Notes: generated by a model not told the origin, from the letters alone. Shown: positions 18,189 to 26,590, counted from the first letter of the stretch. The stretch: DNA of 51,234 bases from UBA1557 sp041675185 (GCA_041675185.1 JBAYUH010000005.1:1-51234); one strand, 5' to 3'. Translations and numbers: made by a program.

Positions 18189-19169
18189 ATGTTTGATGAC
18201 AATATTCCCAACAATTCAAATCAAGTACCATCCAATCTACCTATAACTGAACCTGAAGATATTTTTTCTAGTATAAGTAATGATGATGTGTCTCCATCCA
18301 ATCCAATTGCTCCAGTAAAATCTTTGGAACCTATTGTTGATAACAATGATTTTGCGATGAATCTAATCCAACCACTTCCTTCAGAAAGACCTGTGAATTC
18401 TGCTTTGGGTGTCGGAGTATTGAAACCAAAAGTAGATGATATGTTTGATAATGAAAGTAATGTAGATAATTCATACAGTAGGCCTCCATCAACTGTACAA
18501 CCTACAAATTATTTTTCTGCAAATAATAAAGCTCCGGTAAATAATAATACTTCTAATTATAATACAGTTTTGCCACCACCAGGCGTACCATCAAATGAAA
18601 GTCGAAGTAAAAGTGTTTCTCAGTTAAGTGAACCTGTTGGTAATAAGAAAGTTATTGTTTGGATTATTGTTTTGGCAGTACTTGTTATTTTGGGATCTGG
18701 TAGTGCTTGGATTTATTTTTCTTTTATAAAAGATAGTACAAATAATAATGTATTTATTTCACCAAGTATTCAAGAAAATACCACAACACCTTCTGTAGAA
18801 AATAATCCTATTACTCTACCAGTTGTTGATAATACACAAGAAAATAATGCAACAACTACTGATCTCAATAAACAAATAATAGTTGGTGAGCCATTGGATA
18901 CAGATGCTGATGGTTTGGATGATATACGTGAGAGTAGTATTGGTACTGATCCACTAAATTGGGACACAGACAGTGATGGACTTAGTGATGGAGATGAAGT
19001 GATTATCTGGAAAACAGATCCTTTGGATGTAGACACAGATAATGATGGTTTCAAAGACGGCGAGGAAATAAAAAATGGTTATAGTCCAACTGGACCAGGA
19101 AAATTGTTTGAAACACCAGTACCAGAAAATAGTATTTCAGTTACTTCCTCTACAGCATTAGTACAATAA
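18189..19169 (+). CDS. membrane protein with disordered N-terminal region and TSP3-like repeats
   Basis: The 326-aa protein has a Ser/Asn/Pro-rich, probably disordered cytoplasmic region (1-150) and one membrane helix (about 155-178). A Thr/Asn-rich linker follows, then three acidic repeats (DTDADGLDDIRESSIGTD, DTDSDGLSDGDEVIIWKTD, DTDNDGFKDGEEIKNG) at about 236-295, and a short tail. It has the same architecture as its neighbours on either side but a much longer cytoplasmic part. It is in the surface operon; function unknown. Confidence 0.78.
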   Translation: MFDDNIPNNSNQVPSNLPITEPEDIFSSISNDDVSPSNPIAPVKSLEPIVDNNDFAMNLIQPLPSERPVNSALGVGVLKPKVDDMFDNESNVDNSYSRPPSTVQPTNYFSANNKAPVNNNTSNYNTVLPPPGVPSNESRSKSVSQLSEPVGNKKVIVWIIVLAVLVILGSGSAWIYFSFIKDSTNNNVFISPSIQENTTTPSVENNPITLPVVDNTQENNATTTDLNKQIIVGEPLDTDADGLDDIRESSIGTDPLNWDTDSDGLSDGDEVIIWKTDPLDVDTDNDGFKDGEEIKNGYSPTGPGKLFETPVPENSISVTSSTALVQ

Positions 19170-19195
19170 TTTTAGTCAATTTTTATTAAAAAAAT

Positions 19196-20338
19196 ATGTT
19201 TGGTAGTAAGAAAGACAAAGGCAAATCAAAAAAAGATGAGTATTCAGATTTGCAAAGCACTGTAATACCAGACGTTTTTTATGGTGGGCAAGATCCATTT
19301 GTCTATCATCCACACATAGAAGAAAATTCTTCAAAGACTGATGGTGGAGAAATAAATAATAAAAAACAAAAAATATCAAAACCTACTACTCCAAAACAAA
19401 AACATAGTAATAGAAAGGTTTGGATTTTTGGCTCTATAGGTTTTGTCTTGGCTGCTGGGTTGATTTCTTGGTATTATATAAATGATTTTAACAAATCAAA
19501 TATAGTGCCAATTCCTCAAAATACCAAATCATCTCCAATTGTTATAATAGAAAATAATAATACAACAACTACACCAGAGACAATTGTTACTACAGTTGTA
19601 GAAGAGACTACAAGTACTATTGAATTGCCAACTAGTACACCATCATTGCAAAATGTATTTTTAGATTTTCCTCCAATTTTGACTTTGGATACTGCAGATA
19701 TTGATGCTGATAGTTTGACAGATATTGAAGAAGAAATTTTTAACACTGATAGTGGTCGTTGGGATACTGATGATGATAGATATTATGATGGACAAGAAGT
19801 TTATAATTTGTACAATCCAAAAGGATTAGCTCCTGTAAAAATAATAGATTCTGGTTTGGTTTTAGAATACAAAAACCTTTATTCTAGTTATCGTATTTAT
19901 TATCCGACTGCTTGGCAAAAAGGTTCTGTTGATACACAAGAAACACAAGTCTTGTTTAGTGCAAGCAATGGAGATTATATAGAAGTTAGAGTTTTCCAAA
20001 AAGAATCTGGACAAACTTTTGTAAATTGGTTTAGTCGTTATGCTGAAGGTCAAAGTTATTCAGACTTGATTAGTTTCAAAAATCGTTTTGATGTAGACGC
20101 AATGATTAGAAAAGACAATCTTGTGGCTTATTTTGAAGATACAAATTTTATCTATACAATTATCTATCATACCAAAGATAGGGGACCTATAAGATATAGA
20201 CATGTTATGCAGATGATGTATCAAAGTTTTAGAATGTCAAATACAAGCGCTATTTTACCTGATCAGATTGTTTATCCAAGTACTGAAAGTGCTAGTAGTA
20301 CAAATATATCCACGAGTTCTACTGGTGGTAACAATTAG
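19196..20338 (+). CDS. membrane protein with degenerate TSP3 motif and PsbP-like C-terminal region
   Basis: The 380-aa protein has a Lys-rich cytoplasmic head, one membrane helix (about 76-96) and a Thr-rich linker. One or two weakened acidic repeats follow (DIDADSLTDIEEEIFNTD, DTDDDRYYDGQEVYN; about 163-200). From about 220 comes a folded-looking domain beginning YSSYRIYYPTAWQ. That tail resembles the PsbP-like domain often seen after membrane anchors; I call it only by overall pattern. It is the third of three related membrane proteins and is followed three bases later by ybeY. Confidence 0.7.
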   Translation: MFGSKKDKGKSKKDEYSDLQSTVIPDVFYGGQDPFVYHPHIEENSSKTDGGEINNKKQKISKPTTPKQKHSNRKVWIFGSIGFVLAAGLISWYYINDFNKSNIVPIPQNTKSSPIVIIENNNTTTTPETIVTTVVEETTSTIELPTSTPSLQNVFLDFPPILTLDTADIDADSLTDIEEEIFNTDSGRWDTDDDRYYDGQEVYNLYNPKGLAPVKIIDSGLVLEYKNLYSSYRIYYPTAWQKGSVDTQETQVLFSASNGDYIEVRVFQKESGQTFVNWFSRYAEGQSYSDLISFKNRFDVDAMIRKDNLVAYFEDTNFIYTIIYHTKDRGPIRYRHVMQMMYQSFRMSNTSAILPDQIVYPSTESASSTNISTSSTGGNN

Positions 20339-20341
20339 ATT

Positions 20342-20773
20342 ATGAATTGTACTGTTTTCAAAACTGTCAAGAATGAATTGTTGAGTGAATTAGAAATAAA
20401 AAATATTATTTTTTTTGTTTTGAAAAAAAATAATAAAGATGGTGATATTAGTGTACATATAGTTGGTGACAAAAAAATAAGAGACTTAAACAAAAAATAT
20501 CGTAGTAAAGATAGAGTAACTGATGTAATATCTTTTGCTTTGGAAGAAGGTGAACCTGTGTTAGGTACAGAAGAAAAAGATTTTGGTGATATTTTTATTT
20601 GTTTACCACAAATAATTAGACAATCTAAGGAAAATAATATTTCTGCACGTGAAGAAATGATTAGAATGTTGATTCATGGTGTGTTGCATGTTTTGGGTTT
20701 TGATCATATGCAAGAGATTGATGCTAATAAAATGTTTGGTTTACAAGAAAAATTTGTTAAAAAAATGTTATGA
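20342..20773 (+). CDS. ybeY: endoribonuclease YbeY
   Basis: The 143-aa protein is a zinc-dependent RNase involved in rRNA maturation and ribosome quality control. The metal motif HGVLHVLGFDH is at about 112-122, and the family segment SKDRVTDVISFALEEGEP is at about 53-70. It is slightly shorter than the usual 150-160 aa. Its TGA stop overlaps the dgkA start (ATGA), so the two are translationally coupled, and this is a clear case of UGA as a stop. Confidence 0.95.
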   Translation: MNCTVFKTVKNELLSELEIKNIIFFVLKKNNKDGDISVHIVGDKKIRDLNKKYRSKDRVTDVISFALEEGEPVLGTEEKDFGDIFICLPQIIRQSKENNISAREEMIRMLIHGVLHVLGFDHMQEIDANKMFGLQEKFVKKML

Positions 20774-21141
20774 TAAGAATTTTAAAATTAAAAAAGAGTT
20801 TTATTTATGCTATGAAAGGTTTGGTTTATACTTTCAAACGTGAACAGAATTTTCGACTTGAGGTGGCTGTTGCTGTAATAGTAATTTTAGCAATGTTTTT
20901 TTTGAAACTTAGAAATTCTGAAAAAATTATTGTTTTACTGTTGATAACTTTTATTTTAACTTTGGAAATGTTCAATACTATTATTGAAAGATTTTTGGAT
21001 TTACTGAAACCTAGGCTAGATTCACAAGTCAAATTATTGAAAGATATTATGGCTGGTGTAGTTTTTTTGGCTTCACTGGGTGCCTTGGTTATTGGGTCTA
21101 TGATTTTTTATCCTTATTTATTTGAGTTAATATCCAAATAA
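20770..21141 (+). CDS. dgkA: diacylglycerol/undecaprenol kinase family protein
   Basis: The 123-aa integral membrane kinase has three hydrophobic helices (about 29-46, 52-70 and 95-118) and the family core EMFNTIIERFLDLLKP...KLLKDIMAGVVFLAS. Family members phosphorylate diacylglycerol or, in Gram-positives, undecaprenol, feeding the lipid carrier cycle; which substrate applies here cannot be told. It overlaps ybeY by four bases. The ybeY-dgkA pairing is common. Confidence 0.92.
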   Translation: MIRILKLKKSFIYAMKGLVYTFKREQNFRLEVAVAVIVILAMFFLKLRNSEKIIVLLLITFILTLEMFNTIIERFLDLLKPRLDSQVKLLKDIMAGVVFLASLGALVIGSMIFYPYLFELISK

Positions 21142-21172
21142 TGTTATAATAGCTCATATTGCAAATATTATT

Positions 21173-22435
21173 ATGGCCAAACACAAACAAATGACAGATA
21201 TTATTACAGGTTTAGATATAGGATCTAATAGTGTCCGTGTCGCAGTGGGACAATTCTCAAACATGAGAGATTCAGAAAATTCTACTTTGCAAATTATTGC
21301 CACAGTAGAAGTGCCTTCTGAAGGTGTCCAAAAAGGACAAATCGTCAGTATTGAAGATACTGTTTCTTCTGTTTCCAATGCTTTGGAACAAGTAGAAAAG
21401 ATTGTTGGTTTGCCTGTAGAACATGTTTGGGTGGGTGTTTCTGGTACACAGATTATTGCTCAAGAAAGCAAAGGTGTCATAGCTATTTCTCGTACTGATG
21501 GAGAAATTTCAGAAGATGATATAGAAAGAGCAGTCGATGCTGCCAAAGCTGTAGCCACTCCATTAAATTATGATATTTTGCATGTTTTACCACGTAGTTT
21601 TGCGGTAGATGGTCAGACTGGAATCAAAGATCCAGTAGGAATGACAGGTATTAGACTAGAAGTGGATACCAAAATTATACACAGTGTTAGTTCACATATA
21701 AAAAATTTAACCAAAGTAGTCTATAGAGCAGGTATTGATGTTGATGATTTTGTTTTGTCTATCTTGGCTGCTGGAGAAGTGGTTACTAGTAGTCGTCAAA
21801 AAGAACTTGGTTGTGTAGTAATAAATATTGGTGGTCCTACTACTAGTATTGTTGTTTATGAAGATGGTGATGTTTTGCATAGTGCTGTAATACCAATTGG
21901 GTCTGCACATATTACCAATGATTTGGCTTTGGGATTGAAAACTTCAATTGATATTGCTGAAAGAGTAAAAGTAGAATATGGCCAATGTGTCAGCAAAGGA
22001 GTAAACAAAAAAGAAACTATTGATCTAAAAGATTTTGGCGCTGAAAAAACAGATGTTGTAACTAGATATTACATCAATCAAATTATAGAAGCTCGTGTTG
22101 GTGAGATACTTGAAAAAGTCGATGACGAATTGGCAAGTATTGAAAGAAGTGGGATGCTTCCTGCTGGGGCTATATTTATTGGTGGGGGTGCAAAAATTGA
22201 AGGTATTATAGATATTGCCAAAGAAGTTTTATCTTTACCAGCTCAGCTTGGTTATCCTTTGGGATTAGATAGTATTAGCAACAAAGTAAATGATATTTCT
22301 TTTGCTTCAGCTATTGGAATGGTAAAGTGGGGGAGTAACTTATTACAAAGTGTCAGAACACATAGAACATCGGTCAACATTGGTTCAAAAGTGGGTGATA
22401 AACTAAGAAGTATTTTCAAAAATTTGATGCCATAA
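21173..22435 (+). CDS. ftsA: cell division protein FtsA
   Basis: The 420-aa actin-like ATPase tethers FtsZ filaments to the membrane. It shows the phosphate-binding start TGLDIGSNSVRVAVGQF, the 1C-domain region HVLPRSFAVDGQTGIKDPVGMTGIRLE, and GAIFIGGGAKIEGI late in the fold. The extreme C-terminus (VGDKLRSIFKNLMP) is amphipathic, as expected for the membrane-targeting helix. It is 31 bases after dgkA and is followed by a terminator, so ftsZ has its own transcript. Confidence 0.95.
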   Translation: MAKHKQMTDIITGLDIGSNSVRVAVGQFSNMRDSENSTLQIIATVEVPSEGVQKGQIVSIEDTVSSVSNALEQVEKIVGLPVEHVWVGVSGTQIIAQESKGVIAISRTDGEISEDDIERAVDAAKAVATPLNYDILHVLPRSFAVDGQTGIKDPVGMTGIRLEVDTKIIHSVSSHIKNLTKVVYRAGIDVDDFVLSILAAGEVVTSSRQKELGCVVINIGGPTTSIVVYEDGDVLHSAVIPIGSAHITNDLALGLKTSIDIAERVKVEYGQCVSKGVNKKETIDLKDFGAEKTDVVTRYYINQIIEARVGEILEKVDDELASIERSGMLPAGAIFIGGGAKIEGIIDIAKEVLSLPAQLGYPLGLDSISNKVNDISFASAIGMVKWGSNLLQSVRTHRTSVNIGSKVGDKLRSIFKNLMP

Positions 22436-22463
22436 AAAAATTCTGTTTTTATTGTATTTTAAG

Positions 22464-22490
22464 AGATGCTTGAACTGGGCATCTTTTTTG
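22464..22490 (+). terminator. terminator after ftsA
   Basis: AGATGC (22464-22469) pairs with GCATCT (22479-22484) around a nine-base loop, followed by six T bases and TTTG repeats. Confidence 0.7.
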
Positions 22491-22496
22491 TTTGTT

Positions 22497-22611
22497 TGGT
22501 ATGTATACTTGAATATTTTCGTAGGTTAAATCAGTAGATCTGAATTCCACCCACAGTCAAAGGCGTGCACAGCAAGGCGGACAAGTCTCCGTATACCAGA
22601 ATTGTTTTTTC
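22497..22611 (+). ncRNA. candidate structured RNA in the ftsA-ftsZ spacer
   Basis: TGGTAT at 22497-22502 can pair with ATACCA near 22593-22598, closing about 100 bases. The interior (about 22545-22590) is clearly richer in G+C than the surrounding spacer. It contains smaller pairings such as TCAG/CTGA and CGGA/TCCG. A T-run follows at 22605-22610. No open reading frame fits. It matches no RNA family I recognise, and the fold is done by eye. Confidence 0.35.
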
Positions 22612-22640
22612 TTGACACTAATTTCAAAAACTAGTAAAAT
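22612..22640 (+). promoter_or_regulatory. promoter of ftsZ
   Basis: -35 TTGACA (22612-22617, consensus), a 17-base spacer, and -10 TAAAAT (22635-22640). This gives ftsZ a leader of about 65 bases and transcription separate from ftsA. Confidence 0.75.
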
Positions 22641-22714
22641 ATAAGTAGTTAATAAATTCTGTACTCATATTATTGTTGTTTGTATACAAAAAGTAGTCAG
22701 ATAAAATTATTATT

Positions 22715-24037
22715 ATGCCTCAAGTAAAACCAGACATTGAAACATTTGCAAAAATAAAAGTAGTCGGAGTCGGGGGATCTGGCAATTCAGCTATTCAACG
22801 AATGATAGAGAGCAAAATTCGTGGTGTAGATTTTTTGGCATTGAACACTGATGTCCAAGCTCTTCATCACAACTCTGCTCAGAAAAAATTGCATATAGGT
22901 AAGACGATTACCCGTGGTCTTGGTGCAGGCATGAATCCTGAATTGGGCAAACGTAGTGCTGAAGAATCACAAAATGAAATTCGAGAAGCTCTTAAAGAAA
23001 CAGACATGATTTTTATTACATGCGGACTTGGTGGTGGTACTGGTTCTGGAGCTGGTCCTGTTGTGGCTGAGATTGCACGTGATATGGGAATTTTGACTGT
23101 GGCTGTAGTTACCAAACCATTTACTTTTGAAGGTCCACAAAGAAAACAAATTGCTGAGAATGCTTACGAAGAATTATCTCGTTATGTGGATACTATTATT
23201 ACTATTCCAAATGATAGAATTTTACAAATTATTGACAAAAAAACTAGTCTGTTAGACGCTTTCAAAATTGTCGACGATGTTTTGAGACAGGGTGTACAAG
23301 GAATATCCGAATTGATTACGGTACCAGGCCTTATCAATGTTGATTTTGCAGATGTAAAGACAATTATGAGTGATACTGGTTCAGCACTTATGGGTATAGG
23401 AATTGGTACTGGCGAGAATCGTGCTACTGATGCTGCTAAAGCTGCAATATCTAGTCCACTACTTGAAGTATCTATTGATGGTGCCAAAGGTATTTTATTT
23501 TCTATTACAGGTGGTACAAATTTAGGTATGCAAGAAGTAGCTGAAGCTGCCAAAATTATCACTAGCTCAGCTGATGATAATGTCAAAGTTATTTTTGGAG
23601 CAGTGATTGATGAAACTATGGGTGAAGATATTAGAATAACTGTAGTTGCTACTGGTTTTGATGATAGAGAAAAAAATATCCAAGCTATAAAAGCTGATTC
23701 AAATAATCCAGGTATGGAAGTATTTACAACCAAGCGTCCAATGTTCAAATCAAGTATCTTCAATAAAAAAATAGAAACAAGGCCACCAGTAGTCAGACCT
23801 AACAATGAAGATGATTTCTTAGAAGAAGAAACTGTAATTGAAGAAGAAAGACAATTTACCAATCCTTCTAGTTTTAGTAGAAGAAATGTTGGTTCATCAG
23901 TAGATGCAAATACCCCTCCTACTCAATCTAGACCACAGTCTCAAAGTAATGTTATCAATCAAAATAGTGTCAAATCAAAAAGTGATACTGAAGATTTGGA
24001 AATCCCAGCTTTTATAAGAAAGAAAATGGGGATGTAA
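22715..24037 (+). CDS. ftsZ: cell division GTPase FtsZ
   Basis: The 440-aa tubulin homologue forms the division ring. The GTP-binding signature GGGTGSGAGP is at about 106-115, the nucleotide-binding start is KVVGVGGSGNSAI, and the T7-loop region with NVDFADVK is at about 208-215. A long variable Ser/Asn/Gln-rich linker (about 340-425) leads to the conserved C-terminal peptide DLEIPAFIRKKMGM, which binds FtsA and other partners. The start has no Shine-Dalgarno sequence. Confidence 0.98.
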   Translation: MPQVKPDIETFAKIKVVGVGGSGNSAIQRMIESKIRGVDFLALNTDVQALHHNSAQKKLHIGKTITRGLGAGMNPELGKRSAEESQNEIREALKETDMIFITCGLGGGTGSGAGPVVAEIARDMGILTVAVVTKPFTFEGPQRKQIAENAYEELSRYVDTIITIPNDRILQIIDKKTSLLDAFKIVDDVLRQGVQGISELITVPGLINVDFADVKTIMSDTGSALMGIGIGTGENRATDAAKAAISSPLLEVSIDGAKGILFSITGGTNLGMQEVAEAAKIITSSADDNVKVIFGAVIDETMGEDIRITVVATGFDDREKNIQAIKADSNNPGMEVFTTKRPMFKSSIFNKKIETRPPVVRPNNEDDFLEEETVIEEERQFTNPSSFSRRNVGSSVDANTPPTQSRPQSQSNVINQNSVKSKSDTEDLEIPAFIRKKMGM

Positions 24038-24078
24038 TTTTTTCATAAAAATATCAAAATATTAAAATATTAAAATAT

Positions 24079-24112
24079 AAAAACAATCCTACTAAAAATC
24101 AGGATTGTTTTT
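24079..24112. terminator. bidirectional terminator between ftsZ and the minus-strand nucleotide genes
   Basis: A 12-bp stem, 24079-24090 with 24101-24112, has a 10-base loop, an A-run on the left and a T-run on the right. It serves converging transcripts. Confidence 0.85.
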
Positions 24113-24140
24113 TTATATAAAACTAAAAGTTAAAAGATTT

Positions 24141-24596
24141 TTATTGCATCTTTTTTCTAATTTCTTCAAGTTGGGTTTTACATTCTTCTTTTAATATTCC
24201 AGTTTCAATATTAGCTTTTTGTTTGCAGTATTTATTCATTTCAAAAACATTAATTTGAGGAGTCAGGGTTTCATCTTCGCCATAACCATAAATAAAGTGA
24301 GAAATTTTTGCTTTGATAGCCGCTGCAAAACACATTGCACAAGATTGAGCATTACTAATAAGGTAATAAGCACTCAAATCTTTGCTAGTAAGTTGTTTGG
24401 TAATTTGTCTAATCAAATTTATTTCAGCATGAGCTGTAGGATCAATACTTGTATTGGTAGTATTATGAGATATGGCAATGATGTTACCATCCACATCGGT
24501 CAAGACAGCACCAAAAGGAGAATTGCCTTCCTCAAATGCTTTAGTAGCTTCCTCCATGGCTATTCTCATCAGTTTTTCTTTGGTTTCCAAATTCAT
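24141..24596 (-). CDS. nucleoside/base deaminase of the CDA fold (GuaD/TadA-like)
   Basis: The 151-aa protein is a zinc-dependent deaminase. The catalytic segment TAHAEINLIRQ supplies the first zinc ligand (His) and proton-shuttling Glu. The second segment, SCAMCFAAAIKAKI, supplies two zinc-binding cysteines. The usual Pro before the first Cys is replaced by Ser (NAQSC rather than the common PCPMC context), which argues against standard TadA. The N-terminus fits the guanine deaminase/CMP-dCMP deaminase group (EEGNSPFGAVLTDVDGN). It is the last gene of a three-gene minus-strand group with a YjjX-type NTPase, so nucleobase salvage or sanitation is the best guess; the substrate is not determinable. 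Confidence 0.8.
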   Translation of the reverse strand: MNLETKEKLMRIAMEEATKAFEEGNSPFGAVLTDVDGNIIAISHNTTNTSIDPTAHAEINLIRQITKQLTSKDLSAYYLISNAQSCAMCFAAAIKAKISHFIYGYGEDETLTPQINVFEMNKYCKQKANIETGILKEECKTQLEEIRKKMQ

Positions 24597-24618
24597 AATT
24601 AAAGAAAACTCTTGATTA

Positions 24619-24882
24619 TTAGTTTAATTTTAGTTCGGCTAGTTTTTTGTTCAAACATTCTTCTGGATTTTTAATACCTAATTCTTTCATAACATAAAAT
24701 ACTGAAATTAATGCACTCGCAACTCGCAATTCAATTTTTTCTTTTTGATTATTTTCTACAGCTTCCCAAATCTTTGTAGTTGATTCGTATAAAGCAAGTA
24801 GAGAAGAATTGGCATCTTTTTTTAGAGAAGTATTGTTTAATACTTCGTCTTTTATTTGTTTGTAGGCTTCGTTTAGTTCCAT
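24619..24882 (-). CDS. small all-helical protein, possibly MazG-like
   Basis: The 87-aa protein is predicted fully alpha-helical with a run of acidic residues: YESTTKIWEAVENNQ, then LRVASALISVFYVMKELGIKNPEECLNKKLAELK. The C-terminal pattern resembles the end of MazG/dUTPase-like NTP pyrophosphatases (helix, LGI.NPEE, Lys-Leu tail). However, the usual ExxE...ExxD metal ligands are not convincingly complete. It lies between a deaminase and an NTPase, which fits nucleotide housekeeping. Otherwise unrecognised. Confidence 0.5.
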   Translation of the reverse strand: MELNEAYKQIKDEVLNNTSLKKDANSSLLALYESTTKIWEAVENNQKEKIELRVASALISVFYVMKELGIKNPEECLNKKLAELKLN

Positions 24883-24901
24883 ATTTTTATTTTATATTTT
24901 A

Positions 24902-25429
24902 TTAGTACAATTCTGGATTTTTGAAAGGTATAAGTGCAAGTATTATGGCATCTGTAGAAAAACTAGTTCTAGTGAGTGCATCACCTGTCAATAGACCAAC
25001 AGCCCCATTTTGGTGTTTAGAATTTTGTCGATTGAAGACAATATCATCTGCTTTAGATAGCTCTATACCTTGCTCTACAAGTTTGGACAGTTTTTTTGGT
25101 AGAATAAAGGTGCAGGTTTTGGCTTTACCAATCATTACTTTTGACTTGACTACAGTCCAAGCGAATGATTCCATTTCATCGTTTACTTTTTCTAGACCAC
25201 TTTCTATACCAATCCAGAAGTCTGCATCTGGAAATTGAGCTTGTCCATTGTTTACTCTATTTGTAGCACCTTGTAAAGCTTCTTCATTATTCATTGGTTG
25301 ATCACTGACATTGGAAGGAATTGATTCAGCTATAAATTCGAATTTTTCCTGTAAAAACATTTTTTCAAAAGCAATTTTTACAGAGTTTATTTTAACTGGA
25401 TTTTTTGAAGCTATGATGACTGTTTTCAT
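24902..25429 (-). CDS. yjjX: inosine/xanthosine triphosphatase, YjjX (DUF84) family
   Basis: The 175-aa protein starts with IIASKNPVKINSVKIAFEK. It contains SNVSDQPMNNEEALQGATNR (about 39-58) and PDADFWIGIESGLEKV (about 67-82), followed by GDALTRTSF. These match the YjjX/DUF84 non-canonical purine NTP phosphatases, which hydrolyse ITP and XTP and keep damaged purines out of RNA and DNA. It is the first gene of the minus-strand group 25429 to 24141. An inverted repeat TTAGCTA/TAGCTAA (25442-25448, 25468-25474) lies just upstream and could be an operator. Confidence 0.88.
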   Translation of the reverse strand: MKTVIIASKNPVKINSVKIAFEKMFLQEKFEFIAESIPSNVSDQPMNNEEALQGATNRVNNGQAQFPDADFWIGIESGLEKVNDEMESFAWTVVKSKVMIGKAKTCTFILPKKLSKLVEQGIELSKADDIVFNRQNSKHQNGAVGLLTGDALTRTSFSTDAIILALIPFKNPELY

Positions 25430-25441
25430 AAGATTTTTGTA

Positions 25442-25474
25442 TTAGCTAAACCAATGAAATTCTATCATAGCTAA
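25442..25474. repeat. 7-bp inverted repeat upstream of the yjjX-like gene
   Basis: TTAGCTA (25442-25448) and TAGCTAA (25468-25474) are reverse complements with centres about 26 bases apart, between the tsaD terminator and the yjjX start. It is a possible operator; no regulator is identified. Confidence 0.3.
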
Positions 25475-25488
25475 GAAAATTTGTAAAA

Positions 25489-25519
25489 AACAAAAAACGC
25501 TTTCATAGCGTTTTTTGTT
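25489..25519 (-). terminator. terminator after tsaD
   Basis: A 13-bp stem, 25489-25501 with 25507-25519, around a five-base loop; A- and T-runs form the outer stem. It lies just downstream of tsaD on the minus strand. Confidence 0.8.
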
Positions 25520-25525
25520 GATAAT

Positions 25526-26581
25526 TTATATTTTTTTATCATAAACTTTCCAATTTGGATTAGCCTTGATATCTTTCCAATCAATAAATTTATTATGTTT
25601 GGCATAGTTGTAAGAAGCTACAGCAATCATGGCAGCATTGTCCATAGAGTATTTGAGTGCTGAAAGATAAAATTTGGTACTAGTTATTTTTTCTATTTCA
25701 GTTTTTAGAGTTTCACGCAATTTGGTATTGGCAGATACACCACCAACTAGTAGAACACTTTTTGGTTGATATTTGGCAATAGCTTTTTTGGTTTTTTCTA
25801 CTAAGACATCTATTATCGCCTGCTCAAAGCTAGCACAAAAATCATTCAATATTTGAGGTTCAAGTTTGTAAATATTGTTTTCATTTTTTGTAGCATTATC
25901 TTGAAGCCAATAAAGTGCAGCAGTTTTTAGACCAGAAAAACTCATATCATAGTCATCACTGTCCATCATTGGACGAGGAAATTTGATAGCTTTGGAGTTG
26001 CCAGCCATAGCATGTTTGGAAATTTTTGGTCCACCAGGATAATCTAGTCCAATAATTTTGGCGATTTTGTCAAAAGCTTCTCCTGCGGCGTCGTCTCTAG
26101 TACTACCTATTTTTTCGTATTTATTTTCTTGTTTTGATAGAATAAGTTCAGTGTGTCCTCCAGAAACCACGAGAGCAAGTAAAGGAAAGACTAATTGTTG
26201 TCCTGTCTGGTCTTCTATATTCAATTTTACGCTGTTTATATGCCCCTCTATATGGTTTACAGACACAAGTGGTACATTCCATAGGTAAGATAAGGACTTG
26301 GCTGTTTCTACACCAACCAGAAGTCCAGTGATAAGTCCTGGTCCAGAAGTAACAGCTATAACATCTGGCTTTGGAAAATTAGACATGATTTCCTCTAAAA
26401 CTGGGGTAATCATTTCAGCATGTTTGCGTCCAGCAATTTCTGGGATTACACCGCCATATTTTTTGTGTATGTCAATTTGACTAGCTGTTTTTTCAGCTAG
26501 TATTTTTATTGTGTTATCAGTCATTTCTATAAGAGAAATGGAAGTGTCATCACAAGATGATTCTATTCCAAGGATTTTCAT
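25526..26581 (-). CDS. tsaD: tRNA N6-adenosine threonylcarbamoyltransferase TsaD
   Basis: The 351-aa protein transfers the threonylcarbamoyl group to A37 of ANN-decoding tRNAs, with TsaB and TsaE. The start MKILGIESSCDDTSISLIE is diagnostic. Metal ligands His110 and His114 lie in VNHIEGHINS, and the ATP site includes VVSGGHTEL and LLVGGVSANTKLRE. The late YSMDNAAMIA supplies the C-terminal metal Asp. A TsaB-like gene lies about 9 kb away at 35621; TsaE is not in the window. Confidence 0.97.
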   Translation of the reverse strand: MKILGIESSCDDTSISLIEMTDNTIKILAEKTASQIDIHKKYGGVIPEIAGRKHAEMITPVLEEIMSNFPKPDVIAVTSGPGLITGLLVGVETAKSLSYLWNVPLVSVNHIEGHINSVKLNIEDQTGQQLVFPLLALVVSGGHTELILSKQENKYEKIGSTRDDAAGEAFDKIAKIIGLDYPGGPKISKHAMAGNSKAIKFPRPMMDSDDYDMSFSGLKTAALYWLQDNATKNENNIYKLEPQILNDFCASFEQAIIDVLVEKTKKAIAKYQPKSVLLVGGVSANTKLRETLKTEIEKITSTKFYLSALKYSMDNAAMIAVASYNYAKHNKFIDWKDIKANPNWKVYDKKI

Positions 26582-26590
26582 ATAAGTTGT

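Noticed and set aside
20771..20773. Alternative genetic code with UGA read as Gly
   Set aside because: UGA cleanly ends ybeY at the expected place and overlaps the dgkA start; large genes contain no in-frame UGA.
23182..23862. 226-aa minus-strand reading frame inside ftsZ
   Set aside because: Antisense to a clear FtsZ, with composition dictated by the opposite strand; no independent signals.
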